Assembly (NCBI RefSeq): GCF_000878135.1
Contig: NZ_JXQZ01000041.1
Span: forward strand, 1-61,846
DNA length: 61,846 nucleotides
Reading direction: 5' to 3'
DNA from: Frigoribacterium sp. MEB024
GTDB lineage: Bacteria; Actinomycetota; Actinomycetes; Actinomycetales; Microbacteriaceae
A program made the translations under genes and the position numbers. Under the pieces are notes generated by a model, which saw only the letters and a program-made list of their open reading frames with translations, was not told where the DNA came from and ran no database searches. Positions 35,945-44,899 of this stretch are shown in pieces. The first letter of the stretch is position 1; every line of letters starts with the position of its first letter.

Positions 35945-36577
35945 ATGTCCGAAGCAACGAGCGCGCAGGCGGCCGTGGTGCAGCGGGTGGATCCGCGCGT
36001 CACCAGGACTCGCGCAGCTCTCGTCAGGGCGTTGACCGCCCTGGTCGCTGAATCGCCGAAGGGCGAGACGATCTCGATGAGCTCGGTCGCGCAGCGAGCA
36101 GGTCTCAGCCGGCAGGCGCTGCACAACCACTACGGCAACATCGGCGACCTCGCCACGGATGTGTGGATCAGCCGATTGCTGGACGGCACCCGCCTGTCTC
36201 TCGACGAGGGTGCCGCGAACCTTCCCCAGGCCCTGACCGACGCCGTTCGGGAGGCCGGCATCGAACCGCTGCTCGCCGCAGGGCGAGCCGATCGTGAGTT
36301 CTTCGACAAATTGCGGGCGATTCCCCGAGGTGAGCGAGTCACCGAGGTCCTCGCTGCCGCTGTCACCACGTGGCTGACGGACTCGGACGGCGACGCAAGC
36401 CGCCCGGGGATCTCTCTAACAGGCGAGGCGCGGGCCTTCGCCATAGGGGGGATGGTGGCGCTGGTCTCTCGTTGGCAGATGGCCGATGCTCCGCCGAGCA
36501 CGGCCCAGCAGGTCGTCACGCTCCGGGCGTTCGCGACCAGCGCTGCCGCAGCCGAGGTCACGGTGCGACCCTCCTAG
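35945..36577 (+). CDS. TetR family transcriptional regulator
   Basis: 210 residues from ATG 35945. Helix-turn-helix ISMSSVAQRAGLSRQALHNHYGNIGDL. The AT-rich 66-bp space to the divergent membrane protein gene (35879-35944) must hold both promoters and the operator, though no clean palindrome is seen there. Ends at a strong bidirectional hairpin. Confidence 0.88.
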   Translation: MSEATSAQAAVVQRVDPRVTRTRAALVRALTALVAESPKGETISMSSVAQRAGLSRQALHNHYGNIGDLATDVWISRLLDGTRLSLDEGAANLPQALTDAVREAGIEPLLAAGRADREFFDKLRAIPRGERVTEVLAAAVTTWLTDSDGDASRPGISLTGEARAFAIGGMVALVSRWQMADAPPSTAQQVVTLRAFATSAAAAEVTVRPS

Positions 36578-36585
36578 ACGCCCCG

Positions 36586-36619
36586 CGTCCCGTCCGGAGT
36601 GTTCACTCCGGACGGGACG
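36586..36619. terminator. Perfect 15-bp stem, GTTC loop, bidirectional terminator
   Basis: CGTCCCGTCCGGAGT (36586-36600) pairs perfectly with ACTCCGGACGGGACG (36605-36619) around GTTC. It lies between the convergent TetR and SDR-like genes. Confidence 0.88.
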
Positions 36620-36627
36620 GGCTGGCG

Positions 36628-37293
36628 TCAGTGGTCGTATGCGACGTAGTGCAGTTGATCGTCCCGTCGTTCGTCGTGGAGCTTGACGTAGGACTGGGCG
36701 ATGACGTCCGGCTCCGCGTCGGGACGGCCACCTCCGATGAGCGCTGTGATCGCTACGTGGGCGATGTAGACCCCCGTGCCCTCGAGGGCGCTGTGCAGGT
36801 TCAAGGTCCAGTTCCGAAGGCCCGCAGCGGCGATGTTGATGTTGCCGCGCGCAGGTGTCGGGGCCATCGGGCCGCCGCCGGTGGTGACCAGGATGGTCCC
36901 GGCGCCGGCGGCGATCATGTCGGGCAGGACGGCGCCGACGGCGGTGATCGCGCCACCGAGATAGAAGTCGATCTGCGGCTGGAGGTTCTCCATCGTCACC
37001 TCCAGGGCATCGACGGACTCCAACGTCGGATCGGCCGGCGAGAACTCAAGGATGTCGATCGGCCCGAGTGACTCACGGATCGAGCGGAGAGCGCTCGTGA
37101 TCGTGGCGGGCTGACCGACGTCGGCGGTGAAGCCCCGCGCGGTGATGCCCTCAGCGGCCAGGGTCTGGGCGAGTGCATCGAGCCGGGTCTGATCGCGCGC
37201 AACGAGGGCCACGTCGAACCCTTTCCGGCCGAAGGCGCGAGCGATCTCCAGGCCCAGGCCGGGGCCTGCTCCGATGATGGTCATGAGGGGCAT
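36628..37293 (-). CDS. SDR-like protein lacking the YxxxK active site
   Basis: 221 residues from ATG 37293. Rossmann start TIIGAGPGLGLEIARAFGRKGF and ADVGQPATI are SDR-like, but the catalytic region reads TTGGGPMAPTPARGNINIAAAG with neither the Ser-Tyr-Lys triad nor YxxxK. It could be a cofactor-binding sensor or an altered reductase. Divergent from a TetR gene with two matching operators. Confidence 0.78.
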   Translation of the reverse strand: MPLMTIIGAGPGLGLEIARAFGRKGFDVALVARDQTRLDALAQTLAAEGITARGFTADVGQPATITSALRSIRESLGPIDILEFSPADPTLESVDALEVTMENLQPQIDFYLGGAITAVGAVLPDMIAAGAGTILVTTGGGPMAPTPARGNINIAAAGLRNWTLNLHSALEGTGVYIAHVAITALIGGGRPDAEPDVIAQSYVKLHDERRDDQLHYVAYDH

Positions 37294-37344
37294 GGTTCGT
37301 CCTTTCGGGCCTACCGCTGGGCCCTCGCGTGCTGAAGCGGTAAG

Positions 37345-37393
37345 TTGAGATAGTCCTCAACTGGCGATCAGCTTAGATTGAGGCCGCCCTCAA
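37345..37393. promoter_or_regulatory. Two identical-arm TetR operators
   Basis: TTGAGATAGTCCTCAA (37345-37360) and TTGAGGCCGCCCTCAA (37378-37393) share TTGAG-N6-CTCAA and are 33 bp apart centre to centre, three helical turns. They control the divergent SDR-like and TetR genes. Confidence 0.82.
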
Positions 37394-37410
37394 TTTCCCG
37401 TGGAGTTGCC

Positions 37411-37974
37411 GTGACTGCTGTGCCAGGCCTGCGTCGAGACGCCCAGGCGAACCGCGAGAAGCTGCGCGCGGCCGCCGTCGCGGTGTTCTCGAGGCGAGGG
37501 CTGTCCGCGCCCTTGGAGGACATCGCCCGAGAAGCGGGCGTGAGCATCGGGACGCTCTACAACCGGGTGGGGTCCCGTGAGGAGCTCATCGACGCCGTGG
37601 TGGACGACATCGCTGGCGAGAAGCTCAAAGTGCTCAGGGCGCTCGTGCTGGACGAGGTCTCTCCTCGCTCCCAGTTGGAGACCTTCATCTCGGGGATGAT
37701 CGATCTGCAGCTCAGTGATCCAGCCATGAACGACGCGATGCTGCGGCGGTACCCCGACGCAGTTCTCCTCATCAACGCGTGCGAGCGGTCGATGGCCTTG
37801 GGGGCGCAACTCGTGGAGGCCGCCCATGCCGACGGCGTTCTCTCCCGCGAATTCACCCCCGATGACTTGATGACCGTGCTCTGGATGGCAGGAACGGCCA
37901 GCCGTGATCCCGCCGCCCCGGAGGGCTGGCGCCGCATCGTGGACCGCAGCGTCTCTGCCGCTTGGGTCGCCTGA
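37411..37974 (+). CDS. TetR family transcriptional regulator
   Basis: 187 residues from GTG 37411; a TTG at 37378 lies inside the operator and is rejected. Helix-turn-helix APLEDIAREAGVSIGTLYNRVGSREELI. C-terminal domain of the SbtR-like type. Confidence 0.88.
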   Translation: MTAVPGLRRDAQANREKLRAAAVAVFSRRGLSAPLEDIAREAGVSIGTLYNRVGSREELIDAVVDDIAGEKLKVLRALVLDEVSPRSQLETFISGMIDLQLSDPAMNDAMLRRYPDAVLLINACERSMALGAQLVEAAHADGVLSREFTPDDLMTVLWMAGTASRDPAAPEGWRRIVDRSVSAAWVA

Positions 37975-38053
37975 CTTCGGCCAGCCCCGTCTGGAGCGAC
38001 GACCAGGGGCTTCGCATTGCCGGGCTCGGCTCGATCGCCTACGGTTCTCAACT

Positions 38054-39067
38054 GTGCCCGCAGATCGCCGACGACCCCCGACGATCACCGACGTAGCCCG
38101 GGCAGCCGGCGTCTCCTTGCCGACGGTCTCTCGCGTCATGACCGGATCCACGCCGGTGAGCGACGGGACGACGGCGAAGGTCAGAGCGGCCATGGACGAG
38201 TTGGGCTACCGACCCAACGGTGCAGCTCGGGCGTTGGTGCACGGTCAGCAGCCGATCGTGGGCGTCATCGCACCAGATACCGCCGCGTACGGCCGCTCTC
38301 GCATGCTGACCGAGATAGAGGACAGGGCCCGAGCGAGCGGCTACGTCGTCGCCATCGCCATACTCGACCCCGCAGACGCGGACGGAGTGTCAGCTGCAGT
38401 CGAGGTCCTGCTCTCCCAGCCGATCGTCGGGGTCGTGGTCCTCGACTACAACTCGTACGACACCGTCAGGCTGCACTCGAAGCTCGGTGCGATACCGATC
38501 GCGACGGTGACGAACGGTGCTGACGCCGACGCCGACGTCGCTCACGTCCTGGTAGACGACCGTGCGGCAGCTCGTGCAGTCGTGGACCATCTGCTCGATC
38601 TCGGTCACCGCACGGTGCACTACGTCTCCGTCCCCTACTACGGCGGTCGTTCACACCCTCGCGAGCTCGGTTGGCGCGAGGCACTCGACGCGCGCGGAAT
38701 CGTTCCACCCGGTCCCGTCGCGTCTGACTGGACGGTGGATTCTGCTCTGATGGCAGGGGCTGTCCTCGCCGCGGATGCTGAGGTCACAGCGGTCTTCTGC
38801 CCGAACGACGAGATCGCCTTCTCGGTCATGCGCAGCATGCACGACGCAGGACGGCGCGTGCCCCAGGACGTCAGCGTCGCCGGGCTCGACGACCACCCGC
38901 TCGCGGCGAGCTGGGTCCCCAGCCTGACGACCTACCGCCTCGACTGGGGCTGGGCCGGCAGGTCAGCTCTCGAGCTCCTGATCGACGCAGACGTCGCGTC
39001 GACTGCCGACGCCCGACCGGCGAACATGCTGCTCCCTCGAGAGAGCACGTCTGCACCGCTGGTCTGA
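38054..39067 (+). CDS. LacI family transcriptional regulator of alpha-galactoside genes
   Basis: 337 residues from GTG 38054. N-terminal LacI headpiece (ITDVARAAGVSLPTVSRVMTG, the hinge helix GYRPNGAARALV), then a periplasmic-binding-like sugar domain (IVGVIAPD, GVVVLDYNSYD, AVFCPNDEIAFSVM, GLDDHPLA). Directly upstream of the alpha-galactosidase on the same strand, with operator-like repeats after it, so it should be the local sugar-responsive repressor. Confidence 0.92.
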   Translation: MPADRRRPPTITDVARAAGVSLPTVSRVMTGSTPVSDGTTAKVRAAMDELGYRPNGAARALVHGQQPIVGVIAPDTAAYGRSRMLTEIEDRARASGYVVAIAILDPADADGVSAAVEVLLSQPIVGVVVLDYNSYDTVRLHSKLGAIPIATVTNGADADADVAHVLVDDRAAARAVVDHLLDLGHRTVHYVSVPYYGGRSHPRELGWREALDARGIVPPGPVASDWTVDSALMAGAVLAADAEVTAVFCPNDEIAFSVMRSMHDAGRRVPQDVSVAGLDDHPLAASWVPSLTTYRLDWGWAGRSALELLIDADVASTADARPANMLLPRESTSAPLV

Positions 39068-39105
39068 TCCGTCTACTTGCACGATGCGTAAGAGACGTTT
39101 ATGGT

Positions 39106-39135
39106 CATGATCAACGCTTTCATGATCAACGCTTT
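39106..39135. promoter_or_regulatory. Tandem 15-bp repeat, likely LacI operators
   Basis: CATGATCAACGCTTT is repeated exactly twice in tandem (39106-39120 and 39121-39135) and followed by CATGG. It lies 43 bp upstream of the alpha-galactosidase start and shares TGATCA-ACG with the palindrome at 41366. Confidence 0.72.
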
Positions 39136-39177
39136 CATGGGACGTACAAGTCAGTTGAGAGCGCAAAGGAGCCTCGC

Positions 39178-41352
39178 GTGAGTGCGGAAGCCGTTCAGGC
39201 CACACAGGAACCATCGTCGGTGGCGGATGTGGTCACACCGACCGAGCGAGTCTTCGTCTGGCAGGCAGGTGCTCTCACGCTGTCCTTCGGTTCTGGGGAG
39301 CACCCGGTGCGCATCGTCGGCGTGGAGGCCGGGGCCCAGAACGTGGTCACTGAGGCGACGCAGCCACTGGTCGAGGCCATCATCACGGGTGACGGCCGCG
39401 CTCGGAACACGACTCGTTTCACACACACGGGCGTCGGAGCTCGTCTTCGTCTGGCCGATGTGCGCCGAACTGAGAGTGACGGCGTTGCGCGTCTCGAGAT
39501 CGAACAGCGGGATGCTCAGACGGGTCTCGTCGTGACGGTCACCTTCACGGCGTCTCCGGACGTCGCGGGAGCCCGCGTCAGGACATCGGTCCGGAACGAC
39601 GGGCCGATGCCGGTCGTGCTCGAGGCGCTGTCCACGATCGCGATCGGTGCGCTCGTCAGCCACGGAGACGACCCGCACGAGGCGCTGTTGCACACAGGCT
39701 CCGGCGAGCAGCTCGCCGAGAACCGCTGGGTGGTGACGAAGGCCTGGTCACAGGCTGGCCTCGGCGACTTCCACTCCGGGGTGAACCACCAGCCGGGTCG
39801 GGGCTACACGGCAGCGTCAGGGACATCGACCTGGACGACCGCTCGTGCGCTGCCCACGGGGGTGCTCGAACACCCCGTCTCCGGTCGAGCGATCGCCTGG
39901 CAGGTGGAGCACAACGGCGGTTGGCGGTGGGAGCTCGTGAACCAACGCGAAGGCGAGGACGCACTTGCCCTCGTCCTGCTCGGCCCGACGGATCTCCACC
40001 ATCAGTGGGCTGAGGAACTGGTGCCCGGCGCGTCGTTCGAATCAGTCCCAGCATCGTTCACCGTCGGCAGTGCTGGCGCAGAGAGCGCCGTTGCCGAATT
40101 GACCCGGCATCGTCGCTGGCTCCGGCGTGCTCAGCGAGCGGACAGCTCATCGCTCTTGGTCTTCAACGACTTCATGAACACGATCCTCGGCGACCCGACG
40201 ACGGAGCGGTTGCTTCCGCTTATCAGGGCTGCCGCCGCGGCCGGCGCCGAGTGCTTCTGCATCGATGCGGGCTGGTACGACGACAGCGAGGAAGGCGACT
40301 GGTGGCCGAGCGTCGGCGAGTGGCTTCCGTCGACACGACGGTTCCCCGACGGCGGACTCGCACGAGTCGCCGACACGATCCGATCTCACGGGATGAAGGT
40401 CGGGATCTGGGTCGAGCCCGAGGTCATCGGCGTACGCAGTCCCCTCGCCGAGACTCTCCCCGCAGAGGCCTTCATGCAACGGCACGGAATCCGTGTCCGG
40501 GAGCACGACCGCTACTTCCTCGATCTCCGGAACCCCGCAGCCCGGGAACACCTCGACCAGACCTTCGATCGTCTCATCGCCGACTTCGGTGTGGGGTTCT
40601 TCAAGCTGGACTACAACGTCACGCCCGGCGCGGGAACGGACCTCGACGCATTCTCCGTCGGGGCGGGGCTGCTCGCACACAACCGCGCACACCTGAGCTG
40701 GTTCGCGGCGCTCCGCTCCAAGCACCCGGACGTGGTTTTCGAGAACTGCAGCTCGGGTGCCATGCGCTCGGACTTCGGCATGTTGGAGGTCTTCGACGTG
40801 CAGTCCACATCGGACCAGCAGGACTTCCGCCTCTATCCGCCCATCGCGGCCGCCGCCCCGATGCAGATGCTCCCGGAACAAGCGGCCAGCTGGGCCTACC
40901 CCCAAACCTCCATGAGTGATGAGGAGATCGCCTTCACCTTGGTCACGGGACTGTCCGGCCGTCTCTACCTGTCGGGTTTCTTGAACAAGATGAACGAGGA
41001 ACAGTTCGCCCTCGTCGAAGAAGCGGTCCGGGTGTTCAAGTCGATGCGTTCCGACATCGCCGAAGCCGTGCCCGAGTGGCCGGGCGGCTACCCGGATTGG
41101 GACGCTCAGACGCTCTCGCTGCAGCTGCGAACTCCTGATCGATCGCTCCTGTACGTCTGGCACCGGAGCGAGTCGACCACCGAGACGATCGAGCTCGACC
41201 TGGGCGGTGAAGTCACACCGACCTCGCTTCGGCAGATCTACCCCGAGTCCGCGGCGGCCTGGGCCGTCTCTGGCTCCAACGACGATCGGATCGCACTGAC
41301 CCCACCGATGCCCGGTTTCTCTGCACGGGTCTACGACGTCACCTCCGACTGA
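39178..41352 (+). CDS. Alpha-galactosidase, GH36
   Basis: Hydrolyses terminal alpha-galactose from melibiose/raffinose-type sugars; cytoplasmic (no signal peptide). 724 residues from GTG 39178, with AAAGGAG upstream. N-terminal beta-sandwich, then a TIM barrel: CFCIDAGWYDD, WLPSTRRFPDG, VGIWVEPEVIG, nucleophile Asp478 in FFKLDYN, NCSSGAMRSD, and acid/base Asp546 in TSDQQD. Full length. First gene of a sugar operon with the ABC importer that follows. Confidence 0.95.
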   Translation: MSAEAVQATQEPSSVADVVTPTERVFVWQAGALTLSFGSGEHPVRIVGVEAGAQNVVTEATQPLVEAIITGDGRARNTTRFTHTGVGARLRLADVRRTESDGVARLEIEQRDAQTGLVVTVTFTASPDVAGARVRTSVRNDGPMPVVLEALSTIAIGALVSHGDDPHEALLHTGSGEQLAENRWVVTKAWSQAGLGDFHSGVNHQPGRGYTAASGTSTWTTARALPTGVLEHPVSGRAIAWQVEHNGGWRWELVNQREGEDALALVLLGPTDLHHQWAEELVPGASFESVPASFTVGSAGAESAVAELTRHRRWLRRAQRADSSSLLVFNDFMNTILGDPTTERLLPLIRAAAAAGAECFCIDAGWYDDSEEGDWWPSVGEWLPSTRRFPDGGLARVADTIRSHGMKVGIWVEPEVIGVRSPLAETLPAEAFMQRHGIRVREHDRYFLDLRNPAAREHLDQTFDRLIADFGVGFFKLDYNVTPGAGTDLDAFSVGAGLLAHNRAHLSWFAALRSKHPDVVFENCSSGAMRSDFGMLEVFDVQSTSDQQDFRLYPPIAAAAPMQMLPEQAASWAYPQTSMSDEEIAFTLVTGLSGRLYLSGFLNKMNEEQFALVEEAVRVFKSMRSDIAEAVPEWPGGYPDWDAQTLSLQLRTPDRSLLYVWHRSESTTETIELDLGGEVTPTSLRQIYPESAAAWAVSGSNDDRIALTPPMPGFSARVYDVTSD

Positions 41353-41365
41353 TCCATCAGAACCC

Positions 41366-41383
41366 TGATCACGAACGTGATCA
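41366..41383. promoter_or_regulatory. Perfect palindromic operator before the ABC genes
   Basis: TGATCACG-AA-CGTGATCA, perfect 8-bp arms, a LacI-type site 25 bp before the binding-protein ATG. It suggests a second regulated promoter inside the galactoside cluster. Confidence 0.75.
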
Positions 41384-41407
41384 AGCACACCCGAAGGAAG
41401 GCAAGCA

Positions 41408-42676
41408 ATGAAGCTTCAACTCTCCACACGTCGAACGATCGCCGCGTCGCTCGGCGCAGTCGTCCTCGTCCTCGCAGCGAGTGGCTGCAGCCGTGCCGGC
41501 GCCGGTACGGACAGCGACACCATGCAGTTCTTCTTCAACATGGGTGCTGACACCCCGCAGTACAAGGTCATGGCCAAGATCGTCGACGACTTCGAGGAAC
41601 AGACCGGGGACAAGATCCAGGTCACAGCCCAGTCAACGAACTACGAGAACGACATGAAGGTCAAGCTCGCGGCGAACAACGTGCCCGACCTCTTCTCGAC
41701 CCACGGCTGGTCGCTGTTGCGGTACAGCGATTTCCTCGTGCCCCTCACCGACCAGGCTTGGGCCGAGGACGTCAACCCCGCACTCGACTCAGCCATGCGG
41801 GACAGCGACGGTCAGATCTTCGCCTTCCCCGGAGAGACGGACACCGCGGGCATCTTGTACAACAAGGACGTCCTCACCGAAGCGGGCATCGACCCGAAGA
41901 CCCTCACCACCTGGGACGCCTTCGATGCCGCCGCAGCGCAGGTCACCGCCACGGGCAAGACCGCGATCTACTCCAGCGGCAAGGACCAAGGACCCGCTGG
42001 CCACATGGGCGACTACCTCGCCGCGCAGACCTACAGCACAGCTGAAGGCGAGCAGATGAAAGACGGAACATTCGTCCAGGCCCCGTTCGAGCAGATGCTG
42101 GACCGAGTGCAGCAGTGGCGTGAAGCGGGATGGTTCAACAAGGACTACTCATCCGCCTCCACCGATGACATGGCCCGCGCCCTCGCAGACGGGACCACCG
42201 GTTTCGAGCTCTTCCAGACGGTCCTCCTGAGTCAGGCACTGACACTCAACCCCGAGGCGAACCTCGGCTTCATGCCGCTCCCGACAACCGGCGACCAGAA
42301 GCCCTACCTCGTCGGCGGAGAAGGAGTGGACTCGTTCGGCGTCTCCAAGACCAGCACCCACCAGGAAGAGGCCCTCGCGTTCCTGGACTTCCTCGCGAAG
42401 CAGGACAACGCCGCCGCCCTCGCTGAGGCCACGGCGTCCGCCCCGGGTCTGACATCGGTCAAGGTCGATTTCGGCACGGTCGCCGACAGCTTCGACACGT
42501 ACGTCACGCCGGGAACGACACCCGTGCAGCCGTACTTCGATCGTGTGTACCTGCCGAACGGCGCGTGGGACACGCTCATCGCCGTGACCGATTCGGTCAT
42601 CACCGGACAGAGCACCGTCGAAGCGGCTTCGACCCAGATGGGTCGCCAGTACAAGACCCTCTACGGCCAGCAGTAA
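41408..42676 (+). CDS. ABC transporter sugar-binding lipoprotein
   Basis: 422 residues. Lipoprotein signal peptide with lipobox VLAASGC (Cys at about 27), then a family-1 solute-binding fold (KVKLAANNVPDLFSTHGWS, DTAGILYNKDVLTEAGIDP, LVGGEGVDSFGVSK). Anchored outside the membrane; captures alpha-galactosides (inferred from context). A strong hairpin directly after it separates it from the permeases. Confidence 0.93.
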   Translation: MKLQLSTRRTIAASLGAVVLVLAASGCSRAGAGTDSDTMQFFFNMGADTPQYKVMAKIVDDFEEQTGDKIQVTAQSTNYENDMKVKLAANNVPDLFSTHGWSLLRYSDFLVPLTDQAWAEDVNPALDSAMRDSDGQIFAFPGETDTAGILYNKDVLTEAGIDPKTLTTWDAFDAAAAQVTATGKTAIYSSGKDQGPAGHMGDYLAAQTYSTAEGEQMKDGTFVQAPFEQMLDRVQQWREAGWFNKDYSSASTDDMARALADGTTGFELFQTVLLSQALTLNPEANLGFMPLPTTGDQKPYLVGGEGVDSFGVSKTSTHQEEALAFLDFLAKQDNAAALAEATASAPGLTSVKVDFGTVADSFDTYVTPGTTPVQPYFDRVYLPNGAWDTLIAVTDSVITGQSTVEAASTQMGRQYKTLYGQQ

Positions 42677-42682
42677 TCGCCA

Positions 42683-42715
42683 GCACGGCGGGGACGGACA
42701 CCGTCCCCGCCGTGC
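42683..42715 (+). terminator. Intra-operon hairpin between binding protein and permeases
   Basis: GCACGGCGGGGACGG (42683-42697) pairs perfectly with CCGTCCCCGCCGTGC (42701-42715) around a 3-nt loop. It probably stabilises the binding-protein mRNA and lowers permease expression, a common arrangement in ABC importer operons. Confidence 0.78.
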
Positions 42716-42734
42716 ACGAGCCTCAGGAATCATC

Positions 42735-43685
42735 GTGCAAAACATCACCGAAGCCTCGGCACCACCACTGCACCGACGTGCCGGCAGCCCCGCGGTCCGC
42801 GAACGGACCAAGCGTCCCGCGAAGCGCGGGTGGGCCATGAACCTCATGTACCTCCCGGCGGCAGCTCTCCTCGTCGTCTTCGTCTTCGTCCCGCTCATCC
42901 AGGGCATCGGACTGGCCTTCACGAACTGGGACGGCTACTCCCCGACGAGGGCGTTCGTCGGGATCGCCAACTTCGCACAGCTCTTCACCGACGCGACCTT
43001 CCACACGGCGCTGCTGAACACGCTCCTCTTCGGGTTCGGGTGCACGCTGCTACAGCAGGTCCTCGGCCTTGCACTCGCGGTGGCGCTCGACGGCCGGGGA
43101 CGCATGTCCACGGTGACGCGATCGATCGTCTACCTTCCGGTTCTCGTCTCCCCGGTGGTGATGGGCTTGATGTACTACCTGCTGTTCCAGTACGACCGAG
43201 GAGCCTTGAACGACATCCTCGGAGGCCTCGGCCTCGGTCAGGTCGCCTGGCTGAGCAGCGGGCCCGGTGCCATCGCCATCATCATCGCCGTGAACACCCT
43301 CCAGTTCGTCGGGATCTCGATGGTCATCTATCTCGCCGGCCTGCAAGGAATCAGCCTGGAAGTCTACGAAGCGGCCGCGCTCGACGGCGCTTCCGGCTGG
43401 GTCTTGCTCCGCTCCATCACCATCCCGCTCCTGCAGCCGGCGTTCATCTCGAGCGTCATCATCAACCTCATCGGGGGCCTCAAGCTCTTCGACGTCATCC
43501 AGGTACTCACCGGCGGAGGACCCGGCTACGCATCGAACTCCGTCTCCACCCTCATCGGACGCACCTACTTCGGTCAGCAAGCAGCCGGATACGCGTCAGC
43601 GATGGGCGTCGCCCTGTTCGTGATCATCGCGATCGTCTCCGTGTTCCTAGTCCGCCGGATGAGCAGAACGGACGTGAACGCCTGA
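42735..43685 (+). CDS. ABC sugar transporter permease, MalF/UgpA type
   Basis: 316 residues from GTG 42735, six helices. The EAA loop VYEAAALDGASGWVLLRSITIPLLQPA contacts the ATPase. Overlaps the next permease by one base (TGATG). Confidence 0.93.
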   Translation: MQNITEASAPPLHRRAGSPAVRERTKRPAKRGWAMNLMYLPAAALLVVFVFVPLIQGIGLAFTNWDGYSPTRAFVGIANFAQLFTDATFHTALLNTLLFGFGCTLLQQVLGLALAVALDGRGRMSTVTRSIVYLPVLVSPVVMGLMYYLLFQYDRGALNDILGGLGLGQVAWLSSGPGAIAIIIAVNTLQFVGISMVIYLAGLQGISLEVYEAAALDGASGWVLLRSITIPLLQPAFISSVIINLIGGLKLFDVIQVLTGGGPGYASNSVSTLIGRTYFGQQAAGYASAMGVALFVIIAIVSVFLVRRMSRTDVNA

Positions 43686-44545
43686 TGACCGCCCACGCCA
43701 CCACCTCGCCTGGCTCCCGGCGTCGCACCCGCAGCGCAGCGAAGATCGGAAAGACCGCGTTCCTGGTGATCGTCGCCCTCGTGCAGATCACGCCGTTCTA
43801 CATCGCCGTCACGACCGCGCTGAAACCCGCCACGGACGACAGCTCGCTCTGGCTGCCTCCGTTCTCCGGAGCGACCCTGGCGAACTTCTCGACGGCGTTC
43901 ACCGTCGGCCGCCTGGACTGGGCGCTGGAGAACAGCCTTCTCGTCACCACGGTGAGCACGTTCCTCGTGTGCCTCATCGGCGCTATGGCGGCCTACCCCC
44001 TCGCTCGACGGCTGACGCGGCTCAACCGGGCAGTCTCACTAGGTCTCTTGGGCATGCTGATCGTGCCACCGCTCAGCATCCTCGTGCCGCTGTACACGAT
44101 GCTGTCGCGTCTCGGCCTCCTCAACACGTTCGGCGGACTCATCCTCGTCCTGACGACGCTTCAGCTCCCACTCGCCGTGTTCCTCTTCACCCAGTTCATG
44201 CGCGGTCTCCCCATCTCGCTCGAAGAAGCCGCTGCCATGGACGGAGCAGGAACACTTCGCATCTTCATGCAGATCGTCCTGCCCTCCCTGAAGCCCGTGC
44301 TCGCAACTGTCACGATCCTCACGGCGACGAACGTGTGGAACGAGTTCGCGATGAGCTCCTACATCAGCAGCAGCACGCCCATGCGAACACTCGCACCGGC
44401 AGTAGCGGTGTTCTTCTCGAGCCAAGGGACGAACATCGGAGCGGCAGCGGCCGCCGCTCTGATCGGGCTCGCACCCATCCTCATCGCCTACCTCTTCCTG
44501 CAGAAGTACTTCGTCAAGGGCGCCCTCGCAGGAGCAGATAAGTGA
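43685..44545 (+). CDS. ABC sugar transporter permease, MalG/UgpE type
   Basis: 286 residues, six helices, with EAA loop LEEAAAMDGAGTLRIFMQIVLPSLKP. ATG overlaps the previous stop by one base. No ATPase gene follows; the importer presumably uses a shared MsmK-type ATPase encoded elsewhere. Confidence 0.93.
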   Translation: MTAHATTSPGSRRRTRSAAKIGKTAFLVIVALVQITPFYIAVTTALKPATDDSSLWLPPFSGATLANFSTAFTVGRLDWALENSLLVTTVSTFLVCLIGAMAAYPLARRLTRLNRAVSLGLLGMLIVPPLSILVPLYTMLSRLGLLNTFGGLILVLTTLQLPLAVFLFTQFMRGLPISLEEAAAMDGAGTLRIFMQIVLPSLKPVLATVTILTATNVWNEFAMSSYISSSTPMRTLAPAVAVFFSSQGTNIGAAAAAALIGLAPILIAYLFLQKYFVKGALAGADK

Positions 44546-44824
44546 GGCCCGGCCCGCGAGGGCGCCCCAGCTAGTAACTCGATGACCATTGGCGCCGGAG
44601 CACTTGGTCTACTCATCGGCACGTCATGACACCCATCTGACTTCCGGGACGATGACTTCCCAGGCTTCGCACCGGAACAGCCCAGGTCATCCTGGTCACG
44701 TCCGGGCCCTTTCTTCTCCGCCCCTGAGACGAGCCCCGCCTGCGCCGGTCGCCCTCGTAGCTGTTTCGGGACGAGTTGGCAACTGGGGCATGCAATTCGC
44801 GAGAGAGCAGGGCTCAACGAACAG

Positions 44825-44848
44825 CCCGGCCCGGCCCGGCCCGGCCCG
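44825..44848. repeat. CCCGG/CGGCC pentamer tandem run
   Basis: About five tandem copies of the pentamer CCCGG run directly into the 18-nt repeat copy at 44849. Simple-sequence expansion. Confidence 0.75.
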
Positions 44849-44866
44849 CGATCCCCTACCGGGCAG
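44849..44866 (+). repeat. Intergenic 18-nt repeat
   Basis: CGATCCCCTACCGGGCAG, 34 bp before the DUF2625 gene. Confidence 0.75.
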
Positions 44867-44899
44867 ATCTTCTGGGTCTGCATCCGGTAAACCCTGGCT

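Larger units (their letters stand above)
44546..44899. other. Intergenic region after the galactoside operon
   Basis: 354 bp without a convincing gene. It contains a CGGCC tandem run and a copy of the 18-nt repeat near its right end, marking return to repeat-punctuated DNA. Confidence 0.5.
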
